A stretch of 64,000 bases of DNA from Candidatus Flexicrinis affinis. GTDB lineage: Bacteria; Chloroflexota; Anaerolineae; Aggregatilineales; Phototrophicaceae. Positions 25,766-34,695 of the stretch are shown here, piece after piece. The stretch is from the NCBI GenBank assembly GCA_016716525.1, contig JADJWE010000009.1, forward strand, positions 558,001-622,000, in the 5' to 3' direction. Each line of letters opens with the position of its first letter. Position 1 is the stretch's first letter. The notes under the pieces are model-generated. The model saw nothing but the letters and a program-made list of their open reading frames with translations. It searched no databases and was not told the origin of the DNA. The position numbers and the translations under genes are program-made.

Positions 25766-25846
25766 TTTGGCCGATAGAGCATGCGCGGCGCACGACTTTC
25801 GGTTACTCTGATGCGTAGTGAACGTAAGCGCAGAGGAGTCCCGATC

Positions 25847-26815
25847 ATGACGCATCTGGTGCGCCGCGCAGTTGTCTTAGGGGTGCTGCTGGCCGTAGTG
25901 GCCGCTGGCGTATGGGCGCAGGGGCCAAGCGGTGGCGGCACAGGCGGCGAGCGTCCTCCGCTGACGCTGGACGACCTCGATTTAGAGGATTTCGGTGAAG
26001 TGCTGCGGAACCCGCAGGCGTTCATCGACGAGTTTGCGCCGCTGTTGGCTGAACCGGTGCAGGAGCTGGTCGATCAATTCGGCCCTGAGATTCAAGCGAA
26101 CGTAACGGCGCTGGAGGCCTCGGTCGCCACGTCGACCGTTCGGTACGCCGCAATTGTGCTTGGCATCCTCGTCTTGTTGTTTGCACGCCGCGCAAAGGCG
26201 TGGAGCTGGCTGGCGCTAGGCGCCGTTGTCGGGCTTGCGGTCGCGCCGCTGCCGCTGGTGGATACGCTGCGCCAAGAACTGCTGACGGGCGAGCTTTCGT
26301 TTCTGCTTGACGACCCGCTGGCAACGATTTCGATGGTTGTTGTCGGCGCGCTGGCAGGCATCGCGGTGTTTGCCCCGATGTTTTACCTGAGCGTCACCGG
26401 CATCATGGCGCTGGTCGGGATCGCGCTTGCGACGCAGGTGTTCGGGGCTTCGGCGGACGTCTTCGACTCGCCAGGGTTCCTGCTCGGCGTGGTCGGCGGG
26501 TTCATCGCCGGCGGATACGTGTCATCCCGCAGCGGGCTGCTGGTAACGCTGGCGATCGGCGCCGCGCTGATCGTGTTCGGTTTGAACCTGTCGCCGCTTT
26601 GGATCGTATTACTGATGGCAGTTGGCGGCGCATTTGCCGGCCTGCGCTCGACTCGTGGCAAGCAGATGACAAAGCGCATTACGCTGCCGACGCTCGAATT
26701 GCAGGAAGGCAAGGTCGCGAAAGAGAAAGTCAAGCCGAAACGGAGTGGGGCACATCTGCACGATATCATGCCGGAGATGGCTGACGACCGAACGGAGCCG
26801 CTGATCCGGCGATAA
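25847..26815 (+). CDS. Multi-span membrane protein of unknown function
   Basis: A 322-residue protein that I do not recognise. It starts with a signal peptide or anchor (VVLGVLLAVVAAGVWAQ), followed by a soluble segment of about 70 residues rich in Asp and Glu (TLDDLDLEDFGEVL). Then come six or seven short hydrophobic segments full of Gly, Ala and Val (about 95-270). A basic tail of about 50 residues ends it. The ATG at 25847 has GAGGAG upstream. It lies between the M29 and S9 peptidase genes, in the same direction and with short gaps, so it may share their transcript; a link to peptide handling is only a guess. Confidence 0.6.
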   Translation: MTHLVRRAVVLGVLLAVVAAGVWAQGPSGGGTGGERPPLTLDDLDLEDFGEVLRNPQAFIDEFAPLLAEPVQELVDQFGPEIQANVTALEASVATSTVRYAAIVLGILVLLFARRAKAWSWLALGAVVGLAVAPLPLVDTLRQELLTGELSFLLDDPLATISMVVVGALAGIAVFAPMFYLSVTGIMALVGIALATQVFGASADVFDSPGFLLGVVGGFIAGGYVSSRSGLLVTLAIGAALIVFGLNLSPLWIVLLMAVGGAFAGLRSTRGKQMTKRITLPTLELQEGKVAKEKVKPKRSGAHLHDIMPEMADDRTEPLIRR

Positions 26816-26845
26816 GCACACAAAGATTGTCGTAGAGGAGATGAG

Positions 26846-28654
26846 ATGGAGAAGCACCCGTTCAAGGATTATGCCGACCTACGTTTCTACGCGCCAATGC
26901 TGGCGTATTCGCCGGACGGCAGGCAGATTGCGCATGTGACCAGCGAGTCCGGGCAGTTTAACCTGTGGACGATGCCGACCGGCGGCGGTGAACGGCGCCA
27001 GTGGACGCACTACACAGACAACACCGTACGTGCCGTCGACTGGTCGACGGACGGCAAGAAGATCGTGTTTCTGGCCGATGCTAATGGCGACGAATTCCGC
27101 CAGATTTACGTGATGGACGCCATCACCGGCGAGACGTACCCGCTGCGCCACACCGAAAAGACGCAGCACAGCTCGATCGCCATCTCTCACGACTGCAAGT
27201 GGCTGGTCTATGCGGCGAACGATCGTGTGCCGGGTGACGTGGACACGCAGATCTACAGCTTCGAGACCGGCGAACACAAGCGCCTGACCGAAGGCAAATT
27301 GATGTACCCGGGGAATTGGTCGCCGGACGACCGGTACCTTCCGGTCAATGACGTGCGTGGTAACACCGACTTCGACCTGCTCGTGTACGACATGCAGGCC
27401 GGCGAGATGCGCATGCTGGTCAAGCCGGAGAGCCCGGCGATTGTAGCGCCGGCGGCGTGGTCGGCGGACAGCCAGTGGTTGTATCTCGTGACCAACATCG
27501 GCCGCGAGTTCAATGGAATGGCGCGCGTACACGCCAGCGGCGGCGCGTGGGAATACGTGCTGACTCCGGACTGGGACATCGAGCAGGCTGTCATGCTGCC
27601 CAAGTCCGATCGAATGGTGTATGTCGTCAACGAGAATGGCGCATCGGTGCTGTACGGGTACGACTTCGCGACCGGTTCCGCGTTCGAGGTGCCCAAGCTG
27701 CCGTACGGTGTCGTCAGCGCGATCGTGCCGAACCACGACGGCTCGCGGCTTGCGCTGACGATCAACCGCCCGGTCGAAGCGTCAAACCTGTATGAGATCG
27801 ACCTCGCCGCAGGCACGCTGACACGCCTCGGCCAGTCGATGCTGGGCGGCATCCCCGAGGAGTCGTTCATCGAGCCGGAACTGATCCACTTCGACACGTT
27901 CGACGGGCGCAAGATTCCGGCATGGCTGTACCGCCCACGCGGGAACGCCCAGCCCGGGCCGGCGCTGCTGTCGATCCACGGCGGGCCGGAAGCGCAGGAG
28001 CGCCCGACCTACGCCTACAACGGCTTCTACCAGTTCCTCGTCAGCCGCGGGTTTACCGTACTGGCGCCCAACATTCGTGGCTCAACCGGCTACGGCATCA
28101 GCTACCAGAAACTGATCCACCGCGACTTCGGCGGGGACGACCTGAAAGACATCGAACATGCGGCGAAGTATCTGCAGGCCGTGGACGGTGTCGATACTAA
28201 CCGGATTGCGGTGTTCGGCGGTAGTTACGGCGGGTTCGCGACGTTGAGCGCCGTCACGCGTTTGCCGCAGTACTGGGCCGCCGGCGTCGATATCGTCGGG
28301 CCCTCGAACCTCGTGACGTTTGCCAAGGCCGTGCCGCCGTTCTGGAAGCCGCTGATGAAGGCATGGGTCGGTGACCCGGACGAGGACTACGACATGCTGA
28401 TCGAACGCTCACCGATCACGTACGTCAAGAACGTGCGCGCGCCGATGCTGATCATTCAGGGCGCCAACGATCCGCGCGTGGTGAAGGCAGAGAGCGACCA
28501 GATGGTCGAGCAGATGCGCGCCAACGGCGTGCGCGTCAAGTATTACGTCGACGACGCCGAAGGCCACGGCACCACCCGCAAAGAGAACATGCTCAAGTGG
28601 TATTCGATGGTCACGGAGTTCCTGACCGACGAACTGCTGGACGAGCCGGCGTAG
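26846..28654 (+). CDS. S9 family peptidase (prolyl oligopeptidase-like)
   Basis: A 602-residue serine peptidase. The first about 340 residues form a beta-propeller of TolB/WD-like blades (YSPDGRQIAHVTSESGQFNLW, WSTDGKKIVFLAD). The rest is the alpha/beta-hydrolase domain with oxyanion and nucleophile region FGGSYGGFATLSA, the catalytic aspartate in QGANDPRV and the histidine in AEGHGTTRKEN. Such enzymes cleave short peptides, often after proline or N-acylated residues. No signal peptide is seen, so it is probably cytosolic. The start has a GAGGAGATGAG ribosome-binding region. Confidence 0.9.
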   Translation: MEKHPFKDYADLRFYAPMLAYSPDGRQIAHVTSESGQFNLWTMPTGGGERRQWTHYTDNTVRAVDWSTDGKKIVFLADANGDEFRQIYVMDAITGETYPLRHTEKTQHSSIAISHDCKWLVYAANDRVPGDVDTQIYSFETGEHKRLTEGKLMYPGNWSPDDRYLPVNDVRGNTDFDLLVYDMQAGEMRMLVKPESPAIVAPAAWSADSQWLYLVTNIGREFNGMARVHASGGAWEYVLTPDWDIEQAVMLPKSDRMVYVVNENGASVLYGYDFATGSAFEVPKLPYGVVSAIVPNHDGSRLALTINRPVEASNLYEIDLAAGTLTRLGQSMLGGIPEESFIEPELIHFDTFDGRKIPAWLYRPRGNAQPGPALLSIHGGPEAQERPTYAYNGFYQFLVSRGFTVLAPNIRGSTGYGISYQKLIHRDFGGDDLKDIEHAAKYLQAVDGVDTNRIAVFGGSYGGFATLSAVTRLPQYWAAGVDIVGPSNLVTFAKAVPPFWKPLMKAWVGDPDEDYDMLIERSPITYVKNVRAPMLIIQGANDPRVVKAESDQMVEQMRANGVRVKYYVDDAEGHGTTRKENMLKWYSMVTEFLTDELLDEPA

Positions 28655-28670
28655 GCCATCGCAAACACGA

Positions 28671-28698
28671 ACAGGGGCGACCGACCGGTCGCCCCTGT
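28671..28698. terminator. Bidirectional palindromic terminator
   Basis: Two 13-base arms (ACAGGGGCGACCG and its complement) flank a 2-nt centre between the convergent S9 peptidase and receiver-kinase genes. It is nearly identical to the palindrome at 16167-16190. Confidence 0.7.
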
Positions 28699-28755
28699 GA
28701 TTCTCACGTTTGACTGTTCACGCCGCTACGCGGGCGTGAGATGCCGAGATGCGCC

Positions 28756-29874
28756 TCAGTGGAACGGGACGAGCCCGAACGTCAGCGTGACGGTCAGGTG
28801 GTCGTTCTGCTCGCCCTCGATCTCGAACCGGCCGTCGTACAGCTCGGTCAGGCCGCGCGCGATAGCGACGCCGAGTCCGCTGCCCTGCTGCTCGTACATC
28901 ACGCGGTCGAACTGCATGTACGCCCCGGCCGCCTTGATCTGCTCCTGCGACATGCTGCGCCCATAGTCGGTGACGCGGATGCGGAACACGTCACCGTCCT
29001 CAGCCGGCTCGACCCCGGTCTGCACGATGACGGGGGTGCCGGCCTCAGAGAACTTGAAGGCGTTGTCAAGGATCTCATCGAGGATCTTCATCAGGTCGTG
29101 CTCGCCGATCAGGATCGGCGCGGGGATGCCGTGATGCAGCGTGAGGTCGGCCTCGCGCTGGGCGGACTGGGCGCGGAAGATGGCCTGATGCTCGGCGGTG
29201 ATGTGCGGCGTGCTGGTGAACTGCTTGCGCAGGTTTGAAAGCCGCTTCGGGTCGCTCATCAGGGCTTGGATGCGCACGTAGGTCAGGTAGTTCTCGACCA
29301 GACGATGCAGCCGCAGTGCGGAGTTGTTGATGTGGCCGGCCCACTCCAGCACCTGTTCGGGGACGATGTCGGGCGCTTCCATCATCAGCATGTCGCTGAA
29401 GCCGATGATCGTGTTCAGCGGCGTGCGCAGCTCGTGGGGCAGGGCGGTGGTGATGCTGTCACGAAGCTGGGTGAGCTTGACCTCGGTCATCTCCTCGATC
29501 GTCACGCGTTTGTCGAGCCGCGCGCGGATCGCCGCCAATAGTTCGTCGTTCTCGACCGGCTTGGTCAGGTAGTCGTCCGCGCCGAGGCCCATGCCGCGGC
29601 GGATGTCGGAACGGTCAGTCTTGGCCGTCATGAAGATGAACGGGACGGTGCGCAGGTCAGGCTCGGCGCGCATGCCTTCCAGCACGCCGTAGCCGTCAAG
29701 CTCCGGCATCATGATGTCGCACACGACCAAGTCCGGCTTGAATTCGTAGGCGATGTCGAGGCCGATACGGCCGTTCTCTGCGCCCTGCACTTCGAATCCC
29801 TCGAGCCGGAGCAGCTCGACCAGATCGCTTCGCAGCGCATGCACGTCCTCGATGACAAGGATTCTCACGCCCAT
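28756..29874 (-). CDS. Receiver-histidine kinase fusion protein
   Basis: A 372-residue signalling protein with the order receiver, dimerisation/phospho-acceptor domain, ATPase domain. The receiver (about 1-120) has the acidic pair in VIEDVH, the phospho-acceptor Asp in LVVCDIMMPELDGYG, the Thr/Ser in FMTAKT and the Lys in YLTKP. The H-box is PHELRTPLN. The ATPase part has DEILDNAFKFSEAGTP (N box), ITDYGRSMS-like G1 and GSGLGVAIARGL (G2). No sensor or membrane segment exists, so input must come through phosphorylation of the receiver. The start is the ATG at 29874; a GTG at 29934 would add 20 residues. It is divergent from the tryptophan dioxygenase gene. Confidence 0.87.
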   Translation of the reverse strand: MGVRILVIEDVHALRSDLVELLRLEGFEVQGAENGRIGLDIAYEFKPDLVVCDIMMPELDGYGVLEGMRAEPDLRTVPFIFMTAKTDRSDIRRGMGLGADDYLTKPVENDELLAAIRARLDKRVTIEEMTEVKLTQLRDSITTALPHELRTPLNTIIGFSDMLMMEAPDIVPEQVLEWAGHINNSALRLHRLVENYLTYVRIQALMSDPKRLSNLRKQFTSTPHITAEHQAIFRAQSAQREADLTLHHGIPAPILIGEHDLMKILDEILDNAFKFSEAGTPVIVQTGVEPAEDGDVFRIRVTDYGRSMSQEQIKAAGAYMQFDRVMYEQQGSGLGVAIARGLTELYDGRFEIEGEQNDHLTVTLTFGLVPFH

Positions 29875-30063
29875 TCGTTTGTTCTCGCTGTACGCAGACG
29901 TCGTCGCAAGGATCTCGCTCGTTGTTTGCAGCACACGTGTTCCTATCTGGCAGCCAAACTACTGCACAACTCATGCACTCATAGGATAATGGCATCAACA
30001 ACGAAACTTGCATTAAGGGAACCACACAAGCGACAACAATTCTCAATGCGCCGAGGGGGCGAC

Positions 30064-30891
30064 ATGACCGACGACTTGAAACACGACGCGACGCTCGACC
30101 TGTCGGGCGCGATGAGTTACGGCGACTACCTCGCACTGGATGCGGTGTTGAGCGCGCAGCACCCGCTCAGCGACCATCACGACGAGATGCTGTTCATCAT
30201 TCAGCACCAGACCAGCGAGCTGTGGATGCGCCTGATGCTGCACGAACTGGACGCCGCACGCCAGAAGATCACGGCCGACGATCTGCCGCCCGCGTTCAAG
30301 ATGATGGCCCGTGTTTCGCGCATCATGGAGCAGCTCGTGAGCGCATGGGATGTGCTGTCCACCCTGACGCCTAGCGAATACAGCCAGTTTCGCGGTTTGC
30401 TCGGCCACGCGTCGGGCTTTCAGTCGTACCAGTACCGCATGATCGAGTTCATTCTCGGCGCCAAAAGCGAGGTCGCGACACGCCCGTTTCGCCATCAGCC
30501 GGAGCAGTTCGCGCTCGTGACGGCATACCTCGAGACACCGTCGCTGTATGACGAGACGATCCGCCTGCTGGCGCGGCGCGGGTTCGACATCGACGCGCGC
30601 GCGCTCGACCGCGACTGGACGCTGGCGAACGAACCGAACGACTCTGTGCGCGATGCGTGGGTCGAGATCTACCGTGCACCCCAGCAGCACTGGGAGCTTT
30701 ACGAGCTGGCCGAAGAACTGGTCGACCTTGAAGACTCGTTTCGCCAATGGCGTTTCCGCCACCTGACGACCGTCACCCGAATCATCGGCTTCAAGCGCGG
30801 GACCGGCGGCACATCGGGCGTCAGATATCTCAAGGACGTGCTCGACCGCGAACTGTTCCCTGAACTGTGGGCGGTCCGCACGTCACTCTAG
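30064..30891 (+). CDS. kynA: Tryptophan 2,3-dioxygenase
   Basis: A 275-residue heme enzyme that opens the indole ring of L-tryptophan to give N-formylkynurenine, the first step of the kynurenine path. FIIQHQTSELW at residues 44-54 is the distal pocket with its histidine, RMIEFILG follows, and the heme-ligand region WRFRHLTTVTRIIGFKRGTGGTSGVRYL closes the active site. Length and motifs are normal. The ATG at 30064 has a GAGGGGG sequence just upstream. No kynureninase or formamidase is in this window, so the role here (catabolism or NAD supply) is open. Confidence 0.93.
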   Translation: MTDDLKHDATLDLSGAMSYGDYLALDAVLSAQHPLSDHHDEMLFIIQHQTSELWMRLMLHELDAARQKITADDLPPAFKMMARVSRIMEQLVSAWDVLSTLTPSEYSQFRGLLGHASGFQSYQYRMIEFILGAKSEVATRPFRHQPEQFALVTAYLETPSLYDETIRLLARRGFDIDARALDRDWTLANEPNDSVRDAWVEIYRAPQQHWELYELAEELVDLEDSFRQWRFRHLTTVTRIIGFKRGTGGTSGVRYLKDVLDRELFPELWAVRTSL

Positions 30892-31019
30892 GCCGCTGTT
30901 CATTCGTCGAGAGAGTCGGCCTCGCACTTGGCACCGTGAATCGAGCGATAGGACGCAGCGTTTTCTCATCACACATCACTCAGCACGTTCGACTTCTCGC
31001 TTAGCAGGGAGGTGCGGCG

Positions 31020-32990
31020 ATGACCGACGATCGACCTAACACCGAGTTTGTGACTCAGGACACCGCCGACTTCGACGCGCCCGTGCAGCGAGAATGGCTC
31101 GTAACCAACGGCATCGGCGGCTACGCCATGGGCGCGATCAATGGCACGCGCACGCGCCGCTATCACGGCCTGTTGGTCGCCGCGCTTCAGCCCCCGGTCG
31201 GCCGCTGGTTGATGGCCGCGGGCACGTATGAGTCGGTCGTATCGCCGTGGGGCGATCACTACGTGGTCGCATCGCGCCGCGACGCCGAGCGCGCCTATCC
31301 GCCCGATCTGCCTGTTGCCTTCGCGCTGGAAGGATCGATCCCGACATGGCGCTGGGACCTGCCGGACGGGACGCTCGCCAAGAAGATCTGGATGGAACAC
31401 GGGGCAAATACGACTTATGTCCGTTACTCGTGGTCGGGCGATGAGCCGGTGCGCGTCAGCGCGGAGGTCGGGGCGGTCTACCGCGATCATCACGAGAAGT
31501 GCGTGCGGGCCGGCCCAACCGGCGCACTACCCGGCCTAGAGCGGCGAGACAACGGGGTCGCGGTGCGTCTGGGGCTGGATGCGCATACGCTGCTCATTGC
31601 CGGACGAGGTGTCTCCATCACGCCGGTCGAGAGCTTGTGGCGACGCGGGACGTACCTCGCGGTCGAGGACGAGCGCGGCTTCGACCACATCGAAGATGTG
31701 CGGATCGTCGCCCGGTTCGACCGCGAGGTGTCGGCGGAGTCGCCGCTGACGGTGGTGCTGAGCGCCGAGCACGCACCTGATCTCGACGGCGAAGCCGGGC
31801 TCAGCCGCCGGATCGAACGCGATCGCGCGCTGATTTCCGCCGCCGATGCCGAGGGCGCGCCGGTGGAAGTGCGGCACCTCGTGCTGGCGGCAGATCAATT
31901 CGTGGTGCAGCGTGCGCTGGCAGACGGGACGCCGGGGTCGAGCGTCATTGCGGGTTATCCGTGGTTCGGCGATTGGGGCCGCGACACGATGATCGCCTTG
32001 CCGGGGTTGACGCTGGCGACCGGCCGCGCGGACATCGCCAAGCAGATTCTGCTGACTTACGCGCGTTACGTTGATCAGGGGATGCTGCCCAACCGCTTTC
32101 CGGACAGCGGCGAATCGCCCGAATACAACACCGCCGACGCCACGCTGTGGTATTTCGAGGCGATCCGCGCGTATCACGCGACAACCGGCGACGACGACTC
32201 AATACGCGCGCTTTACCCGGTGTTGGCCGACATCGTCCGCTGGCACGTGGCCGGCACGCGTTACGGCATTGGCGTCGACTCGCGCGATGGACTGCTGCGC
32301 TGCGGGTCGCCGGGGGCGAACCTGACGTGGATGGACGCCAAGGTCGAAGGCAGCGTCATGACGCCGCGCCACGGCAAACCGGTCGAGATCAATGCGCTGT
32401 GGATCAACGCTCTGGCCGTGATGCACATGCTGGCGCCGGTGGTCGGCGGTTCGCATGACACGTACGAGGCGCAGGTTCGGCAGGCATCCGCCAGCTTTGG
32501 CAGATACTGGGACGCGGCGCACAACCGCCTGTACGACGGCATCGACCCGATCGACGACACGCTGCGGCCGAATCAAGCCGTGGCCGCCATGCTGCCGACC
32601 GTCCCGCTGTCCGACGAGCAGCGGCGGGCTGTGGTCGACTCGATCGCGTCGCATCTGGCTGTCGCGTTTGGCGTGCGTACGCTGCCGCAGGGCCACCCGG
32701 AGTACCACGGCGTGTTCACCGGCGACTGGCGTACGCGCGATGCGATGTATCACCGGGGGCCGGCGTGGAGTTGGCTGCTGGGGCCGTACCTGAGCGCGCA
32801 CCTGCTGGCGTATGGCGATCGGGAAGCAGCGCAGAAGCTGCTCGGCTCGGCGCTCAAACAGGTATATGTCGGATGCGTGGGTTCGGTCAGCGAGTTGTAC
32901 GACGGCGACCCGCCTCATCACGCCCGTGCGGCGAGCGCACAGGCGTGGGGCGTGGCGGAATTGCTGCGCGTGTGGGCGAGCCTGCGTTAG
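31020..32990 (+). CDS. Amylo-alpha-1,6-glucosidase (glycogen debranching enzyme)
   Basis: A 656-residue glycogen debranching enzyme of the archaeal/bacterial type. The N-terminal domain begins EWLVTNGIGGYAMGAINGTRTRRYHGLL, which is diagnostic. The catalytic (alpha/alpha) domain contains YPWFGDWGRDTMIALPGLTLATGR, PNRFPDSGESPEYNTADATLWYFEAIRAY and LTWMDAKV. It should remove alpha-1,6 branches in glycogen. The ATG at 31020 has AGGGAGGTG upstream. Its stop codon overlaps the stop of the convergent secreted-protein gene by 4 nt. The GH13 phosphorylase at 52363 may act in the same glucan economy. Confidence 0.92.
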   Translation: MTDDRPNTEFVTQDTADFDAPVQREWLVTNGIGGYAMGAINGTRTRRYHGLLVAALQPPVGRWLMAAGTYESVVSPWGDHYVVASRRDAERAYPPDLPVAFALEGSIPTWRWDLPDGTLAKKIWMEHGANTTYVRYSWSGDEPVRVSAEVGAVYRDHHEKCVRAGPTGALPGLERRDNGVAVRLGLDAHTLLIAGRGVSITPVESLWRRGTYLAVEDERGFDHIEDVRIVARFDREVSAESPLTVVLSAEHAPDLDGEAGLSRRIERDRALISAADAEGAPVEVRHLVLAADQFVVQRALADGTPGSSVIAGYPWFGDWGRDTMIALPGLTLATGRADIAKQILLTYARYVDQGMLPNRFPDSGESPEYNTADATLWYFEAIRAYHATTGDDDSIRALYPVLADIVRWHVAGTRYGIGVDSRDGLLRCGSPGANLTWMDAKVEGSVMTPRHGKPVEINALWINALAVMHMLAPVVGGSHDTYEAQVRQASASFGRYWDAAHNRLYDGIDPIDDTLRPNQAVAAMLPTVPLSDEQRRAVVDSIASHLAVAFGVRTLPQGHPEYHGVFTGDWRTRDAMYHRGPAWSWLLGPYLSAHLLAYGDREAAQKLLGSALKQVYVGCVGSVSELYDGDPPHHARAASAQAWGVAELLRVWASLR

Positions 32991-34519
32991 CGCCGGAACT
33001 TGGGTTGGGGTACCGGCAGCAGGGTGCTCATCACCGGTACTGGTTCGCTGCCTTGCGGCACGAAGTCAATCCGCATCTGGAAATTGTCGAGGAAGATGAG
33101 CGCACGTGCAGAGCTGCGGTTCGTCACGCTGACCTTGATCCCAGAGATATTGTTGCTGGCGAACCGGGCAGCTATGCTGAAGTAGGGAGAGTCCGCGCAC
33201 ATGGGGATCAGCGGTTGTTGCGCGATTGTTGGCGCAGTTCCATCGCCATAGGTTATCTTGATCTGCGCAGTTGCGTTGTAGTCGACTGGTCCGAGCTCTG
33301 TGTGGTAGAGCGCGCAGTCGGCCGTAATGTAGAGCTGCTGTCCGATCGCGGGTGTCGGATTGGCGACTTGGAGGTGTTGTATCAACTTGCTGTTCTCATC
33401 TTCGCTGCCGGTGAACCTGAAATGGCAGTCCGTTGGGCCACACACGACACCGTCGTCTGTAGCTCGCTTGACGATCCATGCGGTAGACCCCGCTTCACCA
33501 AACAACAAATCCGAACCGACGTACATGTAGTACGGGATGAGCCGAACCTGAAGGCTTGATAGAAAATCAGCGAGCATATTCTGCCGCGAGGCCGAGACAT
33601 GCAGGAGGTATTTGCCAGCAGGCAGCCCAAACGGTGGAAGTAACTCTGCAGAGTCGGGCGAAACGTTGGGGTCGATAGATCGTTCGGCACAGGCCCTAAC
33701 CACGAAAGCGTTGCCGACTTTCTGATACAGCGACAGCACCGTGTCGTTGGCTGGCACGTGGGGGACCGGATAGTCGTCTAGGTAGCCAATTCTGCTGCCC
33801 GCAGTGGAAATCAACATCTCGGTTGTATGAGCCACTTTGAATTTGTACCAGATACTGTGACTCCCGGGGCCCGGCTCAGGCTCGCCAGTGTGTGGATTGA
33901 CGCGGCATGTATGCACTGGCTCGCCGACTTCAGTCGTCGCATATGGCGCACCCGAGATTGTTTCGTAGAACGGCAGTGACACCTTTTTGGCGGTCGACTG
34001 ATAGTCGTTGTCCGGCTGGTACTGCGCAAAGGGCTCGTAACTGATTGCAAGGTGGAGCGTGGCGTTCGGTGCGGTCAGTTCGGTCTTCGAGGCAACCATC
34101 ATCCAGATGCCGCCGACCACCACAGGAATCCTGAGCCGACTCGTCTGAGTGTTGACATCGTCGTCGCTGCACCAGTAGCGATCATCGTAAAGCGCAACGA
34201 CGACAGTGTCGTATGTCGAGGTTTCTGTCGAAATCTCGATCGAGCCTGCTGCGGCAATCACCGAGAAGAAAACGGTGTTGAAGCCGTAAATGCCCTCGCC
34301 GACACACGTCAGCGTGAAATCGTCTAGCTCATGATTAGCCGCGGAAACGTCCTGTGCATAGGTTACCGGGCCGAGCGTCTGTGCAAAGATCACGTGCGTT
34401 TGGTAGTACGAGTCGTTCGGAAGGGGTGTTCTTGGCTCTTGTCCCGATCCGGGTGCGACCATGAAGAATAGACCGCAAGCCAATCCGGCGATCTGCACAA
34501 TCCGCAGTGCACGCGCCAT
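32987..34519 (-). CDS. Secreted protein with repeated PPC-like beta domains, function unknown
   Basis: A 510-residue exported protein with a signal peptide (MARALRIVQIAGLACGLFFMVAPGSGQ). From about residue 60 it shows beta-rich segments. The part starting QPDNDYQSTAKKVSLPFYETISGA, with SIWYKFKVAHTTEMLISTAGS and LPAGKYLLHVSAS, resembles bacterial pre-peptidase C-terminal (PPC) domains, which bind carbohydrate or act as spacers. The C-terminal about 150 residues form another beta domain. No catalytic motif is visible. I use the ATG at 34519, since it gives the signal peptide. Codon use is a little less GC-biased than in its neighbours. Confidence 0.6.
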   Translation of the reverse strand: MARALRIVQIAGLACGLFFMVAPGSGQEPRTPLPNDSYYQTHVIFAQTLGPVTYAQDVSAANHELDDFTLTCVGEGIYGFNTVFFSVIAAAGSIEISTETSTYDTVVVALYDDRYWCSDDDVNTQTSRLRIPVVVGGIWMMVASKTELTAPNATLHLAISYEPFAQYQPDNDYQSTAKKVSLPFYETISGAPYATTEVGEPVHTCRVNPHTGEPEPGPGSHSIWYKFKVAHTTEMLISTAGSRIGYLDDYPVPHVPANDTVLSLYQKVGNAFVVRACAERSIDPNVSPDSAELLPPFGLPAGKYLLHVSASRQNMLADFLSSLQVRLIPYYMYVGSDLLFGEAGSTAWIVKRATDDGVVCGPTDCHFRFTGSEDENSKLIQHLQVANPTPAIGQQLYITADCALYHTELGPVDYNATAQIKITYGDGTAPTIAQQPLIPMCADSPYFSIAARFASNNISGIKVSVTNRSSARALIFLDNFQMRIDFVPQGSEPVPVMSTLLPVPQPKFRR

Positions 34520-34695
34520 GTTGTCCTTCGAGTCCCGGACGTAGAGTCCAGAAAGCCTCACTCATTTGAAAAGAGTGTAAGCGAAGATAATAGGCTGATG
34601 CATGTGATGATTGGCCGAGCTTGGTACGTCAGAGGTCATACTATGCTGCCGCGACGCTGGGACGTTGCAGGCTGTGGACTGCGGGACTCGCTAAA

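Noticed and set aside
30064..30891. Full kynurenine pathway
   Set aside because: Only tryptophan dioxygenase is present; no kynureninase, formamidase or downstream gene is in the window.
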